64,000 bases of DNA from Kribbella sp. NBC_00382 (GCF_036067295.1 NZ_CP107954.1:248001-312000); one strand, 5' to 3'. Positions 44,262 to 53,366 are shown, numbered from the stretch's first letter. Numbers and translations are program-made. The notes: generated from the sequence alone by a model not told the origin.

Positions 44262-45036
44262 CCACCCCCAACACCCCACCCCCGAGGTGCTCGCCCCTCC
44301 CCTGGCGCACCCGGCTGCCGACGCGCGTTCGATCACCCGGATCGAGGTTGTTGCGGATCCTGTTCGCGATCGGTGTTTGCTGACCACCGGGCTGCTGTCG
44401 CCGCGTCGTCTGCGGGCGCCTGACGGGGTGGTCCGCATCGCGCTCGTGGCCGCGTCGGCTCTCTTGCTGGCCGGTGACCATGTCGAGATCCAGGTCGTGG
44501 TGTCCGGGCCGGTGAAGCTGGACATCATCGAGACGGCGGGCACTGTCGCCTACGCGATGCGGGGTGGCTCGGCCCGCTGGGACGTTACCGTCGAGCTCAC
44601 CGATGGTGCTCAGCTCACTTGGCATGGAGAGCCCTTTGTCGTCTCGGAAGGGGCTGACGTCACCAGGTCGATGACGGTCGACCTCGAGTCCGGCTGCACG
44701 ATGGCATTCCGGGAGTCGCTCGTGTTCGGGCGCCACGGTGAGACCGGCGGCACGCTGCGTTCATCTCAGCGAGCGCGCCTCGACGGCGAACTGCTCCTGG
44801 CCGAAGACCTAGACCTCTCACCCACAGCAAGACCCGGCTGGGCGATCCTCGGTGATGCTCGCTGCCTCGACTCCGTGACCGCCCTCGGCCGCCGCCTCCC
44901 AGACGACCCCACCACCCTGCAATTAGAAGGCCCGGGCTCGATCATCAGACGGTTGGTCCACGACCAGCACCAAAGCGATCTTGCGCAAAGCTGGGCAGCC
45001 TTGAGCAAGCCTGACAAGATCTCCGGGTGCAGCTGA
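44245..45036 (+). CDS. ureD: Urease accessory protein UreD
   Basis: 263 residues. A Pro/His-rich start is followed by the UreD/UreH beta-solenoid: [62 protein letters not shown] and [14 protein letters not shown]...[14 protein letters not shown]. It is the platform on which UreF and UreG assemble at apo-urease. The order F-G-D at the end of the operon is typical for actinomycetes. Overlaps the downstream kinase gene by ten bases. Confidence 0.93.
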   Translation: MPTPTNHPQHPTPEVLAPPLAHPAADARSITRIEVVADPVRDRCLLTTGLLSPRRLRAPDGVVRIALVAASALLLAGDHVEIQVVVSGPVKLDIIETAGTVAYAMRGGSARWDVTVELTDGAQLTWHGEPFVVSEGADVTRSMTVDLESGCTMAFRESLVFGRHGETGGTLRSSQRARLDGELLLAEDLDLSPTARPGWAILGDARCLDSVTALGRRLPDDPTTLQLEGPGSIIRRLVHDQHQSDLAQSWAALSKPDKISGCS

Positions 45037-45656
45037 ATCGAGAGAGCGCCTTCAACCGAGCCGTCGCGCTGGCAACCCAGGAACGCCGCGCGATCCTCGG
45101 CATCACCGGCGCCCCCGCCGCCGGCAAGTCGACGTACGCCGAACAGCTCACCGCAGGCTTGATTGCCAACGGCCACAAAGTCGCACTCGTCCCGATGGAC
45201 GGCTACCACCTCGCCCAGTCGGCACTCGAAGAACGCGGACTAGCCGCCGTCAAAGGCGCACCCCAAACCTTCGACGGCTACGGCTTCGTCGCCCTGCTCA
45301 AGCGCCTCAAGGACTCCCCGGACGAAACCATCTGGGCCCCGAGATTCGACCGCTCCATCGAGGACTCCATCGCCGCCACCATCGCCGTACCACCAGAAAC
45401 AACCCTGGTACTGACCGAAGGCAACTACCTGCTCTTCGATCAGGAGCCCTGGGCAACAGGCCGCCGGCTACTCGACGAGTGCTGGTACATCGACCTGGAC
45501 GACGACCTGAGACACGAACGACTCGAAGCCCGCCACCAACGCTTCGGCCGTTCACCCCAGGAAGCCCACGACCGCACCTACGGCTCCGACGAAACCAACG
45601 CCAACCTCATCGCCGCGACAAAGCCCAACGCGCACGCGGTCATCACCCTGACGTGA
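45027..45656 (+). CDS. P-loop nucleoside/sugar kinase-like protein (uridine kinase/PanK-like)
   Basis: 209 residues. Walker A GAPAAGKST (about 28-36), MDGYHL, TFDGYGFVALLKRL, a lid-type APRFDRSIEDSI, and VLTEGNYLLF are the set seen in the phosphoribulokinase/uridine kinase/fructose kinase group. The GTG at 45027 overlaps ureD by ten bases, so it is the last gene of the nitrogen operon. Its substrate may be a nucleoside released with purine or ureide use, but this is speculation. Confidence 0.85.
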   Translation: MQLNRESAFNRAVALATQERRAILGITGAPAAGKSTYAEQLTAGLIANGHKVALVPMDGYHLAQSALEERGLAAVKGAPQTFDGYGFVALLKRLKDSPDETIWAPRFDRSIEDSIAATIAVPPETTLVLTEGNYLLFDQEPWATGRRLLDECWYIDLDDDLRHERLEARHQRFGRSPQEAHDRTYGSDETNANLIAATKPNAHAVITLT

Positions 45657-45716
45657 GGCGTCACGGCTCAACCGACAGCGATCGCCAGCCGCCCGCAAGG
45701 CCGGTCGCGGGTGACT

Positions 45717-45818
45717 TGTCCCGCTCGACAGGAGGTAGTCGCCGACCTGGACCATCCCCACGCTCAGCCGGCAACCGAAACCCGCGCCACCACCGACTAC
45801 CTCCTGTCGAGCGGGACA
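45717..45818. repeat. Inverted repeat, 25-bp perfect arms, 52-nt loop
   Basis: The arm 45717-45741 (beginning TGTCCCGCTCGACAGG) is exactly complementary to 45794-45818. The loop is GC-rich without a reading frame. It sits between the kinase gene and the DrrAB remnant, about 60 bases from the first recognisable residue of that remnant. It could be a non-autonomous mobile element or a strong bidirectional terminator. Confidence 0.75.
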
Positions 45819-45878
45819 CAGCCGACTCCAGAACATGAGTAAGGAAGGTCAGGCGCGATCGATGAACCCCGCCACGCC

Positions 45879-46500
45879 GACGAGGCCGACCGCCTGGCCG
45901 ACCGGATCGTGCTGCTCGACGACGGCGGGTCACCGCGTCCGGCACGGCCGACTCACTCAAGACCCAGGTCGGCGGCAAGCGCATCGAGCTGTACTTCAAC
46001 TACGTCGTGTCCGGCATCCTGCTGCTGACCACCGGGTACGGCGCCGCCAGTACTGCGAGTGTCGTCCGCAATGCGGTGTCCACCACGATCGCCATCCTCG
46101 CCTCCCTCGCGATGGAGTTCCGGCCGAACGCCAGCCCGGTCGACTGGCTCGCGGCCATTGGTCTGCTGCTGCTCTACGTAGTCGCGTTGTTCTGGCTGGC
46201 CGCTGCGTTGGGCGTGATCGCGAAGTCGGTCGAGTCGGCCAGTGCGTTGAGTTTCGCCATGCTGTTCTTGCCGTACCTGAGCAGCGCGTTCGTTCGTACC
46301 GAGACGATGCCGCGCTTCCTCCAACCGATCAGCAAGCACCCAGCCGATCACGCCGGTGATCGAAGCCGTCCGCAGCTTTCTGACCGGTACTGCGTTAGGC
46401 TCGAACGGCTGGCTCGCACTCGCCTGGTGTGGCGGCCTGCTCGTCTTCTCGACAGCTCTCGCGACGGCGCTTTACCGCCGCAAAACCACTCGACGACGAG
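45879..46500 (+). pseudogene. Remnant of a DrrAB-type ABC-2 exporter (ATPase end fused to broken permease)
   Basis: The segment begins in one frame with DEADRLADRIVLLDDGG, the D-loop/H-loop end of a daunorubicin-resistance-type ATPase. One base shift leads to TADSLKTQVGGKRIELYF, then directly into a DrrB-like permease (YVVSGILLLTTGYGAAS...) that has lost about 40 residues before VVRNAVSTT. It then reads on through WLAAIGLLLLYVVALFWLAAALG and FLPYLSSAFVRTETMP. A second shift near 46333 is needed to continue as PITPVIEAVRSFLTGTALG. The ATP-binding half is gone, so it cannot work. Confidence 0.8.
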
Positions 46501-46653
46501 CCCCAGAACCCGACCGTTGGGCGCATGGTTCGAACCGCTCAGCTTTTGGTGTTTCGAGAATCGCCGTGAACCTGCGACCCTGACCCCCGATCAGGGATAA
46601 ATTCGAAGTCCCCCCACGTGTGGAGGTCCCACTCCCCCCGGGACCCGCACGGA

Positions 46654-46690
46654 CGAATGCCCCGGTCATCGACCGGGGCGTTCGTTTTTA
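46654..46690 (+). terminator. Rho-independent terminator
   Basis: Stem CGAATGCCCCGGTC / GACCGGGGCGTTCG (one G-T wobble) with an ATC loop, followed by TTTTTA. It is the strongest terminator on the plus strand in the window. The stretch 46501-46829 otherwise holds only the frayed end of the exporter remnant, a second GC hairpin near 46625-46648, and the leader of the small gene at 46830. Confidence 0.85.
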
Positions 46691-46829
46691 CCGGCCCTTT
46701 ACTCATCCCACCGTGACCGGCAAAAAATCTCTGCGCGGATGTCGAAATCGGCGATCTGGATCCGACGTATCAGTGAGAGCGGGAAGCGCTCAGTAAGAGC
46801 AGGAAGCACGGATCGAGGAGAGGGTCAGG

Positions 46830-47024
46830 ATGTCCGAGAACAGCGCGCAGCAGATGATCGTCACCATGCTGGCCGAGGGGAACCCGGTCTGGTACGTCGC
46901 CGCGATGGTCAACATGCGCAGTCATGACGTGTACATGATCGGCCGGGCCGCCGGCTATCCCGACAAGGCCAAGCTGCGTCGCGCGGTGTGGGCCCGCAGG
47001 AACGCACAGCAGCTCGCCGCCTGA
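46830..47024 (+). CDS. Small helix-turn-helix-like protein
   Basis: 64 residues with a good GGAGAGGGTCAGG ribosome site. The sequence NPVWYVAAMVNMRSHDVYMIGRAAGYPD looks like a single helix-turn-helix of the resolvase/Sigma-70 region 4 type, followed by a basic helix (KLRRAVWARRNAQQ). It could be a small DNA-binding protein. It stands alone between the terminator and the convergent LacI gene. Confidence 0.65.
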   Translation: MSENSAQQMIVTMLAEGNPVWYVAAMVNMRSHDVYMIGRAAGYPDKAKLRRAVWARRNAQQLAA

Positions 47025-47060
47025 CAGTCCCGGCAGGCCGTACAGGAGAGTCAGCCGGTA

Positions 47061-48062
47061 CTACCGAGCAGCCGGTCCGGTGCTGTCGCGGATCACTAGC
47101 GAGGTGCGTAACAGTTGCGCCGAGTTGACCGGCTGGGTGCGCTCGTCGATGGCACGCAGGAGCAACGCGGTCGCCTGCCGAGCCATCTCGCGGCTGGGGA
47201 TCGCGACCGCGGTGAGCGCCGGATGCGTCAACGCCACCGGCGCCGTGTCGTCGAAACCGATCACCGAGACATCGCCCGGTACCGACCGCCCCGACTCCTT
47301 CACCGCCTCCAGCACCCCCAGCGCGAGCAGATCGTGCGAAGCGAAGATCGCCGTGAGCTCCGGATCCGCCGCCAACGCAGCCTGGGCCGCCGCGAACCCA
47401 CCCGCAGGCGTCGGCTGAGTCGGCACGAACACCCTCTCATCGCCGATCGTCAGCTCGTCCTGAGCAAACGCACGCCGAAGGCCGGCCAGCCGTAGCTCAT
47501 GCGTCGGCAGCTCGACCACAGCCGCCACCCGCTGATGCCCAAGGCTCCGCAGATGCTCCCCCGCCAGGAACCCCGCGTGCTCGTAGTCGATCGTCACGAC
47601 CGGCAGCGAGTCGGGGATCTGCGTCTCCCAAGCACACAACGCGATCGGGAACCGTGCATCCGGTAGCAGCGCCAGCGGATCAGTCAGATCCCGATCGCCC
47701 GCGATCAGCAGCGCATCGACCAGCCGACTCGACAGTCCGGCCAGCTGCCGCTTGGCCCGATCGCCGTCAGCTCGGGTCGTACAGAGCACGAGGTGGTACC
47801 CGTGCTGATCCAGCACGTTCTCGACCTCCTCGACGATCTCGGAGTAGAACGGGCTGGCAACTGTCGGCACGATCAGCCCGACAGTCATCGTCGAACCGGT
47901 CGCCAGCGAACGCGCCACCAAGTTCGGTTCGTACCCGAGGTCAGCGATCGCAGCCCGGACCCGCGCCTCGGTATCCGGGCGGACAGCAGCCCGGCCGTTG
48001 ACCACGTTCGACACGGTCTGCTTGGTGACGCCCGCTCGGGTCGCCACGTCCTGCATCGTCAC
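47061..48062 (-). CDS. LacI-family transcriptional regulator
   Basis: 333 residues from GTG at 48062, giving the standard start before TMQDVATRAGVTKQTVSNVVNG. The hinge helix (LVARSLATG) and the periplasmic-binding-protein-like core (VGLIVPTVASPFYSEIVEEVE, ASHDLLALGVLEAVKESG, VSVIGFDD) are intact. It is divergent from a secreted lectin-containing protein. Two ACCGGTCAA-centred sites flank the promoter region, consistent with control of itself and the divergent gene by a sugar ligand. Confidence 0.93.
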   Translation of the reverse strand: MTMQDVATRAGVTKQTVSNVVNGRAAVRPDTEARVRAAIADLGYEPNLVARSLATGSTMTVGLIVPTVASPFYSEIVEEVENVLDQHGYHLVLCTTRADGDRAKRQLAGLSSRLVDALLIAGDRDLTDPLALLPDARFPIALCAWETQIPDSLPVVTIDYEHAGFLAGEHLRSLGHQRVAAVVELPTHELRLAGLRRAFAQDELTIGDERVFVPTQPTPAGGFAAAQAALAADPELTAIFASHDLLALGVLEAVKESGRSVPGDVSVIGFDDTAPVALTHPALTAVAIPSREMARQATALLLRAIDERTQPVNSAQLLRTSLVIRDSTGPAAR

Positions 48063-48083
48063 CACGGGCGACCCCAAAGTTGA

Positions 48084-48096
48084 TGGACCGGTCAAC
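48084..48096. promoter_or_regulatory. LacI-type operator 1 (TGGACCGGTCAAC)
   Basis: Centred on the palindrome ACCGGT with the central CpG typical of LacI/GalR sites. It lies 22 bases upstream of the regulator's own start and shares ACCGGTCAA with operator 2, 80 bases away centre to centre. Confidence 0.6.
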
Positions 48097-48163
48097 TACA
48101 TGTCTGAGTATTGGGCGATCCCCCCGCCACGTCAATGCCGTAGTTCTGTGGATCGAAGTCTTG

Positions 48164-48176
48164 TTTACCGGTCAAA
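48164..48176. promoter_or_regulatory. LacI-type operator 2 (TTTACCGGTCAAA)
   Basis: Nearly perfect palindrome (one mismatched pair) 19 bases before the ATG of the secreted protein at 48196. It pairs with operator 1. Confidence 0.65.
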
Positions 48177-48195
48177 TGAATTCTATGGTGCAGCG

Positions 48196-50418
48196 ATGTC
48201 GACCCCGCTGAGAGTCTCCGTTGCGATCATGACCGCCGCCGCGCTCGCCGGCAGCAGCCTGCAGGCGTCCGCCGCGCCTCCCATCCCGCCAGCGACGACG
48301 TACACGGTGTCGGTCGGCGCCACGACCAAGCCGTACCAGTTCCCCGACGACGCACCGGCCACGCCGTACATCGACAAGGACGGGACGTTCTACTTCCAGC
48401 AGTCCCACGCCCTGTACGAAGCGACCGCCTCGCGCCAGTGGAACTTCTACACCGGCAGCAACTTCGACACTGCCACGAAGTCGGCAACCATCAGCGGCGC
48501 GGTCAACCCGGCCGACAGCCGCGACAAGAACAGCGACACGACCTGGCGCTGCAACAACAGCCCGACCGGCCTGGAGTCGACCTACGTCAACAACGGCGCG
48601 GGCTCGTACTCGCAACGCAACTACTGCGACCTGATCGGCACCTGGGTCGATCCGGACACGGGCAACTGGATCGGCCTGGTCCACAACGAGTTCACGCCCC
48701 AGCCGTTCGGCGACGGCCTGCACTACGACTCGATCGACTACGCCGTCTCGACCAACCAGGGCAAGGTCTGGACCATCAAGGGCCACGTCATCACCTCGCC
48801 GTACAGCACCAAACGCGGCGACGCGACCGCCTTCCCCAACCAGACCTACAACTACGGCGATGGCGACCAGCGCCTCTTCGTCGACACCGCGTCCGGCTAC
48901 TTCTACGTGTACTACGGATCGCGAGTGATCCCGAAGGGCGGGGCCGGTGGCGGCAACGGCGGGCTCGCCCACGTCGCCCGGGCGCCGCTGTCCGGCAAGA
49001 TGGCGACCGGCACCTGGTCGAAGTGGTACAACGGCGGCTGGACCCAGCCCGGTGTCGGCGGCCTCGAGAGCAACATGGTCCCGGTGACCGCGTCGAACCA
49101 GAACGGCTACACGCCGACGGCCGACGACTACGACCCAGCCAACACCGGCAACGCAGACCAGCAGATCGCGGCCGGGCAACTCCCGGCCAAGTCGGATCTC
49201 TTCATCATGAACATCACCTACAACGCCTATCTGGGCTTGTATCTGGGCGAACCCGAGGTCGTCTCGGGAGTCCAGACCCAGCGCTTCTACGTGACGGACA
49301 ACCTCGCCACCCAGAAGTGGTACCTGATCGGTGACTCAGGCAACTACAAGTCCGGCTCCTGGTACCGCTGGTTCCTCGACCCGGCGAACAAGACGAGCTC
49401 CACCATCGTCGGCCGCTCCTTCCGCTCGTACTGTTCGATCGCCTGCGCCACCTCCGACGGCGAGTACGCCGACCTCAGCATCGACTCGACCTCCCCGGCC
49501 GCGCCGGTGCTCGATCCCACCAAGACCTACCGAGTTGCCAATGGCAACGGTCGGGTGCTGGCCCAGGTGTCCGGCAGCACGTCGACGACGTCACTCGCCA
49601 CGGCCACCGGCTCTACCCTCGAGGCCTGGTCCTTCGCTCCCAACGGCGACGGCTCGTACCGGATCGCGAACGCCTCGACCGGCCGGCTGCTCGGTGCCGA
49701 CTCGTCCGGCAACGCAGGACGTGCATGGGGCGCAGCCTTGTCCGTCACCGCTCCCGGCACGACGGGTCCGACGGCTGGGCAGCAGTGGTTCGTGGTCCCC
49801 AACACCTCCTCATCGACGGGGACGGCCAGCGGTGGCTATCGACTCGTCAATCGGTACAGCGGGCTCGTACTCGGGATGTCTTCGCAATCCGGACGGCTGA
49901 CCGAGTCGACGCCGGTTCGGCACTGGACCAACAGCACGGGTGATGCCGTCGGTGGGTCGCGGACGGCTGCCGAGCAGGCGATGACCATGACAGCGGTGGG
50001 TGTCGCGGCGAACCTCAACGGCGTACACACTGTGACGGCCAACGGGAAGGCGCTCGACGATCCCGACTGGTCGAAGGCGACCGGCACCCAGTTCATCACC
50101 TGGTCACCGTCCGGACAGCAGAACCAGTCCTGGAACTTCGCCCAGCAGACCGATGGCACGTACACGATCAGCAACGGCTACTCGCAACTGTGCGCCGATG
50201 CCGAAGGCGGGTCCACCGCGGCCGGTACGAAGGTGATCCAGTGGACGTGCACAGGCCGGTCGAACCAGCGCTGGATCGTCACGCCGACCAGTTCGGGTTA
50301 CTTGATCGTCAATGCTCACAGCGGATTGCCGATGACCACTGCCTCCGGTACAGATGGCAGCAAGGTCACGCAGGAGACCACGACCGGCTCAGCCGGTCAG
50401 CAGTGGTCTGTCAGTTGA
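48196..50418 (+). CDS. Secreted protein with propeller-like N-terminal domain and ricin-type lectin repeats
   Basis: 740 residues. Sec signal (VAIMTAAALAGSSLQASA). Residues about 30-430 contain repeated aromatic/Asp/Gly segments (IDKDGTFYFQQSHALYEA; WVDPDTGNWIGLVHNEF; LFVDTASGYFYVYYGS) suggestive of a five-bladed beta-propeller as in GH43-like enzymes, but no family could be named. The C-terminal 300 residues form two ricin B-type trefoils with QxW motifs (EAWSF, QQWFV, QSWNF, QRWIV, QQWSV). Probably an extracellular glycan-binding hydrolase induced through the divergent LacI. Confidence 0.8.
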   Translation: MSTPLRVSVAIMTAAALAGSSLQASAAPPIPPATTYTVSVGATTKPYQFPDDAPATPYIDKDGTFYFQQSHALYEATASRQWNFYTGSNFDTATKSATISGAVNPADSRDKNSDTTWRCNNSPTGLESTYVNNGAGSYSQRNYCDLIGTWVDPDTGNWIGLVHNEFTPQPFGDGLHYDSIDYAVSTNQGKVWTIKGHVITSPYSTKRGDATAFPNQTYNYGDGDQRLFVDTASGYFYVYYGSRVIPKGGAGGGNGGLAHVARAPLSGKMATGTWSKWYNGGWTQPGVGGLESNMVPVTASNQNGYTPTADDYDPANTGNADQQIAAGQLPAKSDLFIMNITYNAYLGLYLGEPEVVSGVQTQRFYVTDNLATQKWYLIGDSGNYKSGSWYRWFLDPANKTSSTIVGRSFRSYCSIACATSDGEYADLSIDSTSPAAPVLDPTKTYRVANGNGRVLAQVSGSTSTTSLATATGSTLEAWSFAPNGDGSYRIANASTGRLLGADSSGNAGRAWGAALSVTAPGTTGPTAGQQWFVVPNTSSSTGTASGGYRLVNRYSGLVLGMSSQSGRLTESTPVRHWTNSTGDAVGGSRTAAEQAMTMTAVGVAANLNGVHTVTANGKALDDPDWSKATGTQFITWSPSGQQNQSWNFAQQTDGTYTISNGYSQLCADAEGGSTAAGTKVIQWTCTGRSNQRWIVTPTSSGYLIVNAHSGLPMTTASGTDGSKVTQETTTGSAGQQWSVS

Positions 50419-50457
50419 ACGCCCCGTCATCTGTCACCCCTGTCCAGGAGGACCGCG

Positions 50458-52953
50458 ATGAAGCGCAGAGACCTGCTCAAAGGAGCAGCCGCAGTCGCAG
50501 GGTTCAGCATGTTGCCGATCAACCTTCAACGGGCGCTGGCGCTGCCGGCTCCGACCGGTGGGCTCGAGCTGATCGAACACGTCGTCGTGTTCATGCAGGA
50601 GAACCGTTCGTTCGACCACTACTTCGGTAGCCTCCGCGGCGTCCGCGGCTTCAACGATCCGACCGCCCTCGAATCGGTGTTCCGCCAGGCGAACGGAAGT
50701 GGGTACGTCTTGCCGTACCCGGTCGACGACCAGTTCATGGCCGGTACTTCGCACGGCTGGCAGGACGGCCACAACGCGTGGAACCGCGGCCGCAACGACC
50801 AGTGGGTGCCCAACAAGGGCGTGCGGACGATGACGCATCTGCGGCGGAGCGCGTTGCCGTTCTACTACGCGCTCGCCGATGCGTTCACGATCTGCGACGA
50901 CTACCACTGCTCCGAGATGGGTCCGACGAATCCCAACCGGATGTACATGTTCACCGGCAAGATCGGGTTCGAGCCCGGGACCAGCAACCGTGCCATCGGC
51001 AACGATTCGTGGGACAACGCGAGTCATACCGGCTACACCTGGACGACGTACGCCGAACGCTTGCAGGCAGCCGGGAAGAGCTACCGGGTCTACCAGGAGT
51101 GGGACAACTACGGCGACAACTCGCTGGAGTACTTCACGTCATACATGGCCGTCGCGAAGAAGGCACTCGCCTTCACCGGGTACCAGAAGCTCTACGCCTT
51201 CTACTACGCGCTGGAAGCCGCCAACTCCTCGCAGCAGCAGACGATGCTTGCCAATCTGGCGAAGGGCGTGGCGACCCTGACTGCGGCCGAGCGCACGAGC
51301 TACGACGGTGCGCTTCGACGGGAACGGCCGGGCCAACTGGCGGCAGCGTTCAAGGCCGACGTCGATGCCGACCGACTCCCGGCGGTCTCCTGGCTGGTCG
51401 CGCCGGAGAGTGAGAGCGAGCACCCCGACTGGGGACCGAACACCGGCGCCAACCTGGTCAAGCGGGTCCTCGACGCGGTCGCCGCCAAGCCGGACGTGTG
51501 GAACAAGACGCTCGTACTGATCAACTACGACGAGAACGACGGGTTCTTCGACCACCTGCCCGCGCCGGCGCCGCCGCTGTCCACCGACGATGGGCTGAGC
51601 AACGCCGATCTCGGCGACGAGGCGTACCTCGGGTTGCCGATCGGTCTGGGTGCGCGCGTCCCTCTCCTGGTGGTGTCGCCATGGAGTCGCGGCGGCAATG
51701 TCTGCTCGCAGGTGTTCGACCACACCTCGGTACTGCAGTTCATGGAACGCTGGAGCGGCGTCGCGGAACCCAACATCTCGCCCTGGCGTCGAGCGGTCTG
51801 CGGCGACCTGACATCAGCCCTCGATCTGACCACCGCCAACGTCACGTACCCGACCTTGCCGGTACCTGTGCCGACCAGCGGATCGCATGGCACCAATCCA
51901 CAACCACCGGCGACTCAGGTCGTACCGGTTCAAGAAGGCGGCACCAAACCAGCTCGCCCACTGCCGTACGCCCTCACTGCTTCGGGCCGGGTGGCTGCGG
52001 ATGCGTTCTGGATCGACATGACCAACGACGGGCAGGCCGGTGCGCATTTCTACGTCACGGCTTCGGTAGTCCGCACCGACGGGCCATGGCGTTACACGGT
52101 CAAAGCCGGTACCACGCTCTCGGACTACTGGAAGACCGGTACGCCGAACGGCGCCTACAACCTGACGTTGCGCGGACCCAACGGCTTCCTCCGAAGCTTC
52201 GTCGGCAACCGGATCATTGTGGCGGGTGCTGCCAACCCCGAGGCGGTACTTCGGTACGCCCCCGCCGAGGATCGCGTCTACGTCACCATGCGCAACTCCG
52301 GCAGCAAGGCGTGCACCTTCACCATCACGGTCAACAACCGCACCAGCGGACCGTGGACCTACACCGTCGCGCCGGGTGCATCGGCGGAGGACTGGTTCTC
52401 CACTGCGAACGGCATAAACGGCTGGTACGACCTCACCGTCACCGCCGACACCACCGACGGTTTCACCCGCCGCTTCGCCGGCCACCAGGAGACCGGCCGA
52501 CTCTCTAGTACAGACCCTGTGATGGGTTCCAGCCCGCTGCCCTGCACAGTCCGGTCGGTCGACAGCCAGGAGACGGCCAGCCCCGCGACGAACGCGATCG
52601 ACGGCAAGCCCACGACGTACTGGCACACCCGCTGGTCCGGTACTGCAGACCCGCTCCCCCACGAAATCCAGCTCGACCTAGGCTCCGCCCGCACCGTCAC
52701 CGGCCTGTCCTACCTGCCCCGCCAGGACGGCAGCGCCAACGGCCGGATCGGCGCCTACGAGGTCTACCTCAGCAACGACCCCTCCGCCTGGGGCAGCCCG
52801 ATCCGAACAGCAACCTTCGCCGACAACGCGCTGGTCAAGAGGGTGTCGTGGCTCCCCACCACCGCCCGGTACCTCCGCCTCCGCGCCCTCACCGAGGCCG
52901 GCAACCGAGGCCCCTGGACCTCAGCCGCCGAGCTGACTCCCCTCGGCTGGTAA
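50458..52953 (+). CDS. Tat-exported phospholipase C with C-terminal discoidin domain
   Basis: 831 residues. Twin-arginine-like signal (MKRRDLLKGAAAVAGF). The catalytic domain (about 40-470) is of the phosphocholine-specific phospholipase C/acid phosphatase type: EHVVVFMQENRSFDHYFG, the CDDYHCSEMGPTNPNR region and NYDENDGFFDH. Two DUF756 modules follow (about 495-680) and then an F5/8 type C (discoidin) domain (about 690-831), an addition to the normal family layout that may target cell surfaces or polysaccharide. It starts 40 bases after the lectin protein and may share its LacI control. Confidence 0.93.
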   Translation: MKRRDLLKGAAAVAGFSMLPINLQRALALPAPTGGLELIEHVVVFMQENRSFDHYFGSLRGVRGFNDPTALESVFRQANGSGYVLPYPVDDQFMAGTSHGWQDGHNAWNRGRNDQWVPNKGVRTMTHLRRSALPFYYALADAFTICDDYHCSEMGPTNPNRMYMFTGKIGFEPGTSNRAIGNDSWDNASHTGYTWTTYAERLQAAGKSYRVYQEWDNYGDNSLEYFTSYMAVAKKALAFTGYQKLYAFYYALEAANSSQQQTMLANLAKGVATLTAAERTSYDGALRRERPGQLAAAFKADVDADRLPAVSWLVAPESESEHPDWGPNTGANLVKRVLDAVAAKPDVWNKTLVLINYDENDGFFDHLPAPAPPLSTDDGLSNADLGDEAYLGLPIGLGARVPLLVVSPWSRGGNVCSQVFDHTSVLQFMERWSGVAEPNISPWRRAVCGDLTSALDLTTANVTYPTLPVPVPTSGSHGTNPQPPATQVVPVQEGGTKPARPLPYALTASGRVAADAFWIDMTNDGQAGAHFYVTASVVRTDGPWRYTVKAGTTLSDYWKTGTPNGAYNLTLRGPNGFLRSFVGNRIIVAGAANPEAVLRYAPAEDRVYVTMRNSGSKACTFTITVNNRTSGPWTYTVAPGASAEDWFSTANGINGWYDLTVTADTTDGFTRRFAGHQETGRLSSTDPVMGSSPLPCTVRSVDSQETASPATNAIDGKPTTYWHTRWSGTADPLPHEIQLDLGSARTVTGLSYLPRQDGSANGRIGAYEVYLSNDPSAWGSPIRTATFADNALVKRVSWLPTTARYLRLRALTEAGNRGPWTSAAELTPLGW

Positions 52954-52959
52954 GCCGAC

Positions 52960-52996
52960 GCCCGCCCCGGCGACCTCGGGGCGGGCTGTCTCGTTT
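52960..52996 (+). terminator. Terminator after phospholipase C
   Basis: Perfect 10-bp stem GCCCGCCCCG / CGGGGCGGGC with a seven-base loop, followed by TGTCTCGTTTT. It begins seven bases after the phospholipase stop codon. Confidence 0.75.
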
Positions 52997-53036
52997 TGAC
53001 ACCTCAAGCCACGCCACCCGCCGATACGATCGGCAA

Positions 53037-53366
53037 ATGATCTTCATCACCGCAAAGTTCAAGGTCCTCCCCGAACACGCCGACAACTGGCCGACCATCA
53101 CCGCCGCCTTCACCGAAGCCACCCGCTCCGAACCCGGCAACCTCTGGTTCGACTGGTCCCGAAGCCTCGACGACCCGACCGAATACGTCCTCATCGAGGC
53201 TTTCGCCGACGACGAAGCCGCCGGCGCCCACGTCAACTCAGCCCACTTCAAGTCGGCCCAATCCACCCTCCCACCCCACCTGGTCGAGACCCCTCGCATC
53301 ATCAACTTCAAACTCGACCAATCCGACTGGTCCGAACTAGGCGAACTAGCCGTCAACCGCGACTAG
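53037..53366 (+). CDS. Antibiotic biosynthesis monooxygenase (ABM) domain protein
   Basis: 109 residues with the ferredoxin-like ABM pattern: ITAKFKVLPEHADNWPTITAAFTEATRSEPGNLWFDWSR and YVLIEAFADDEAAGAHVNSAHFK. Such proteins act as small cofactor-free oxygenases or quinol-handling dimers. The ATG lies six bases after TACGAT (53025-53030), a leaderless arrangement. Overlaps the convergent PD-(D/E)XK gene by 14 bases. Substrate unknown. Confidence 0.88.
   Translation: MIFITAKFKVLPEHADNWPTITAAFTEATRSEPGNLWFDWSRSLDDPTEYVLIEAFADDEAAGAHVNSAHFKSAQSTLPPHLVETPRIINFKLDQSDWSELGELAVNRD

Noticed and set aside
46525..46545. GGTTCGAACC, which looks like a tRNA T-loop
   Set aside because: No acceptor, D or anticodon arms can be paired around it on either strand; it lies in the tail of the exporter pseudogene.
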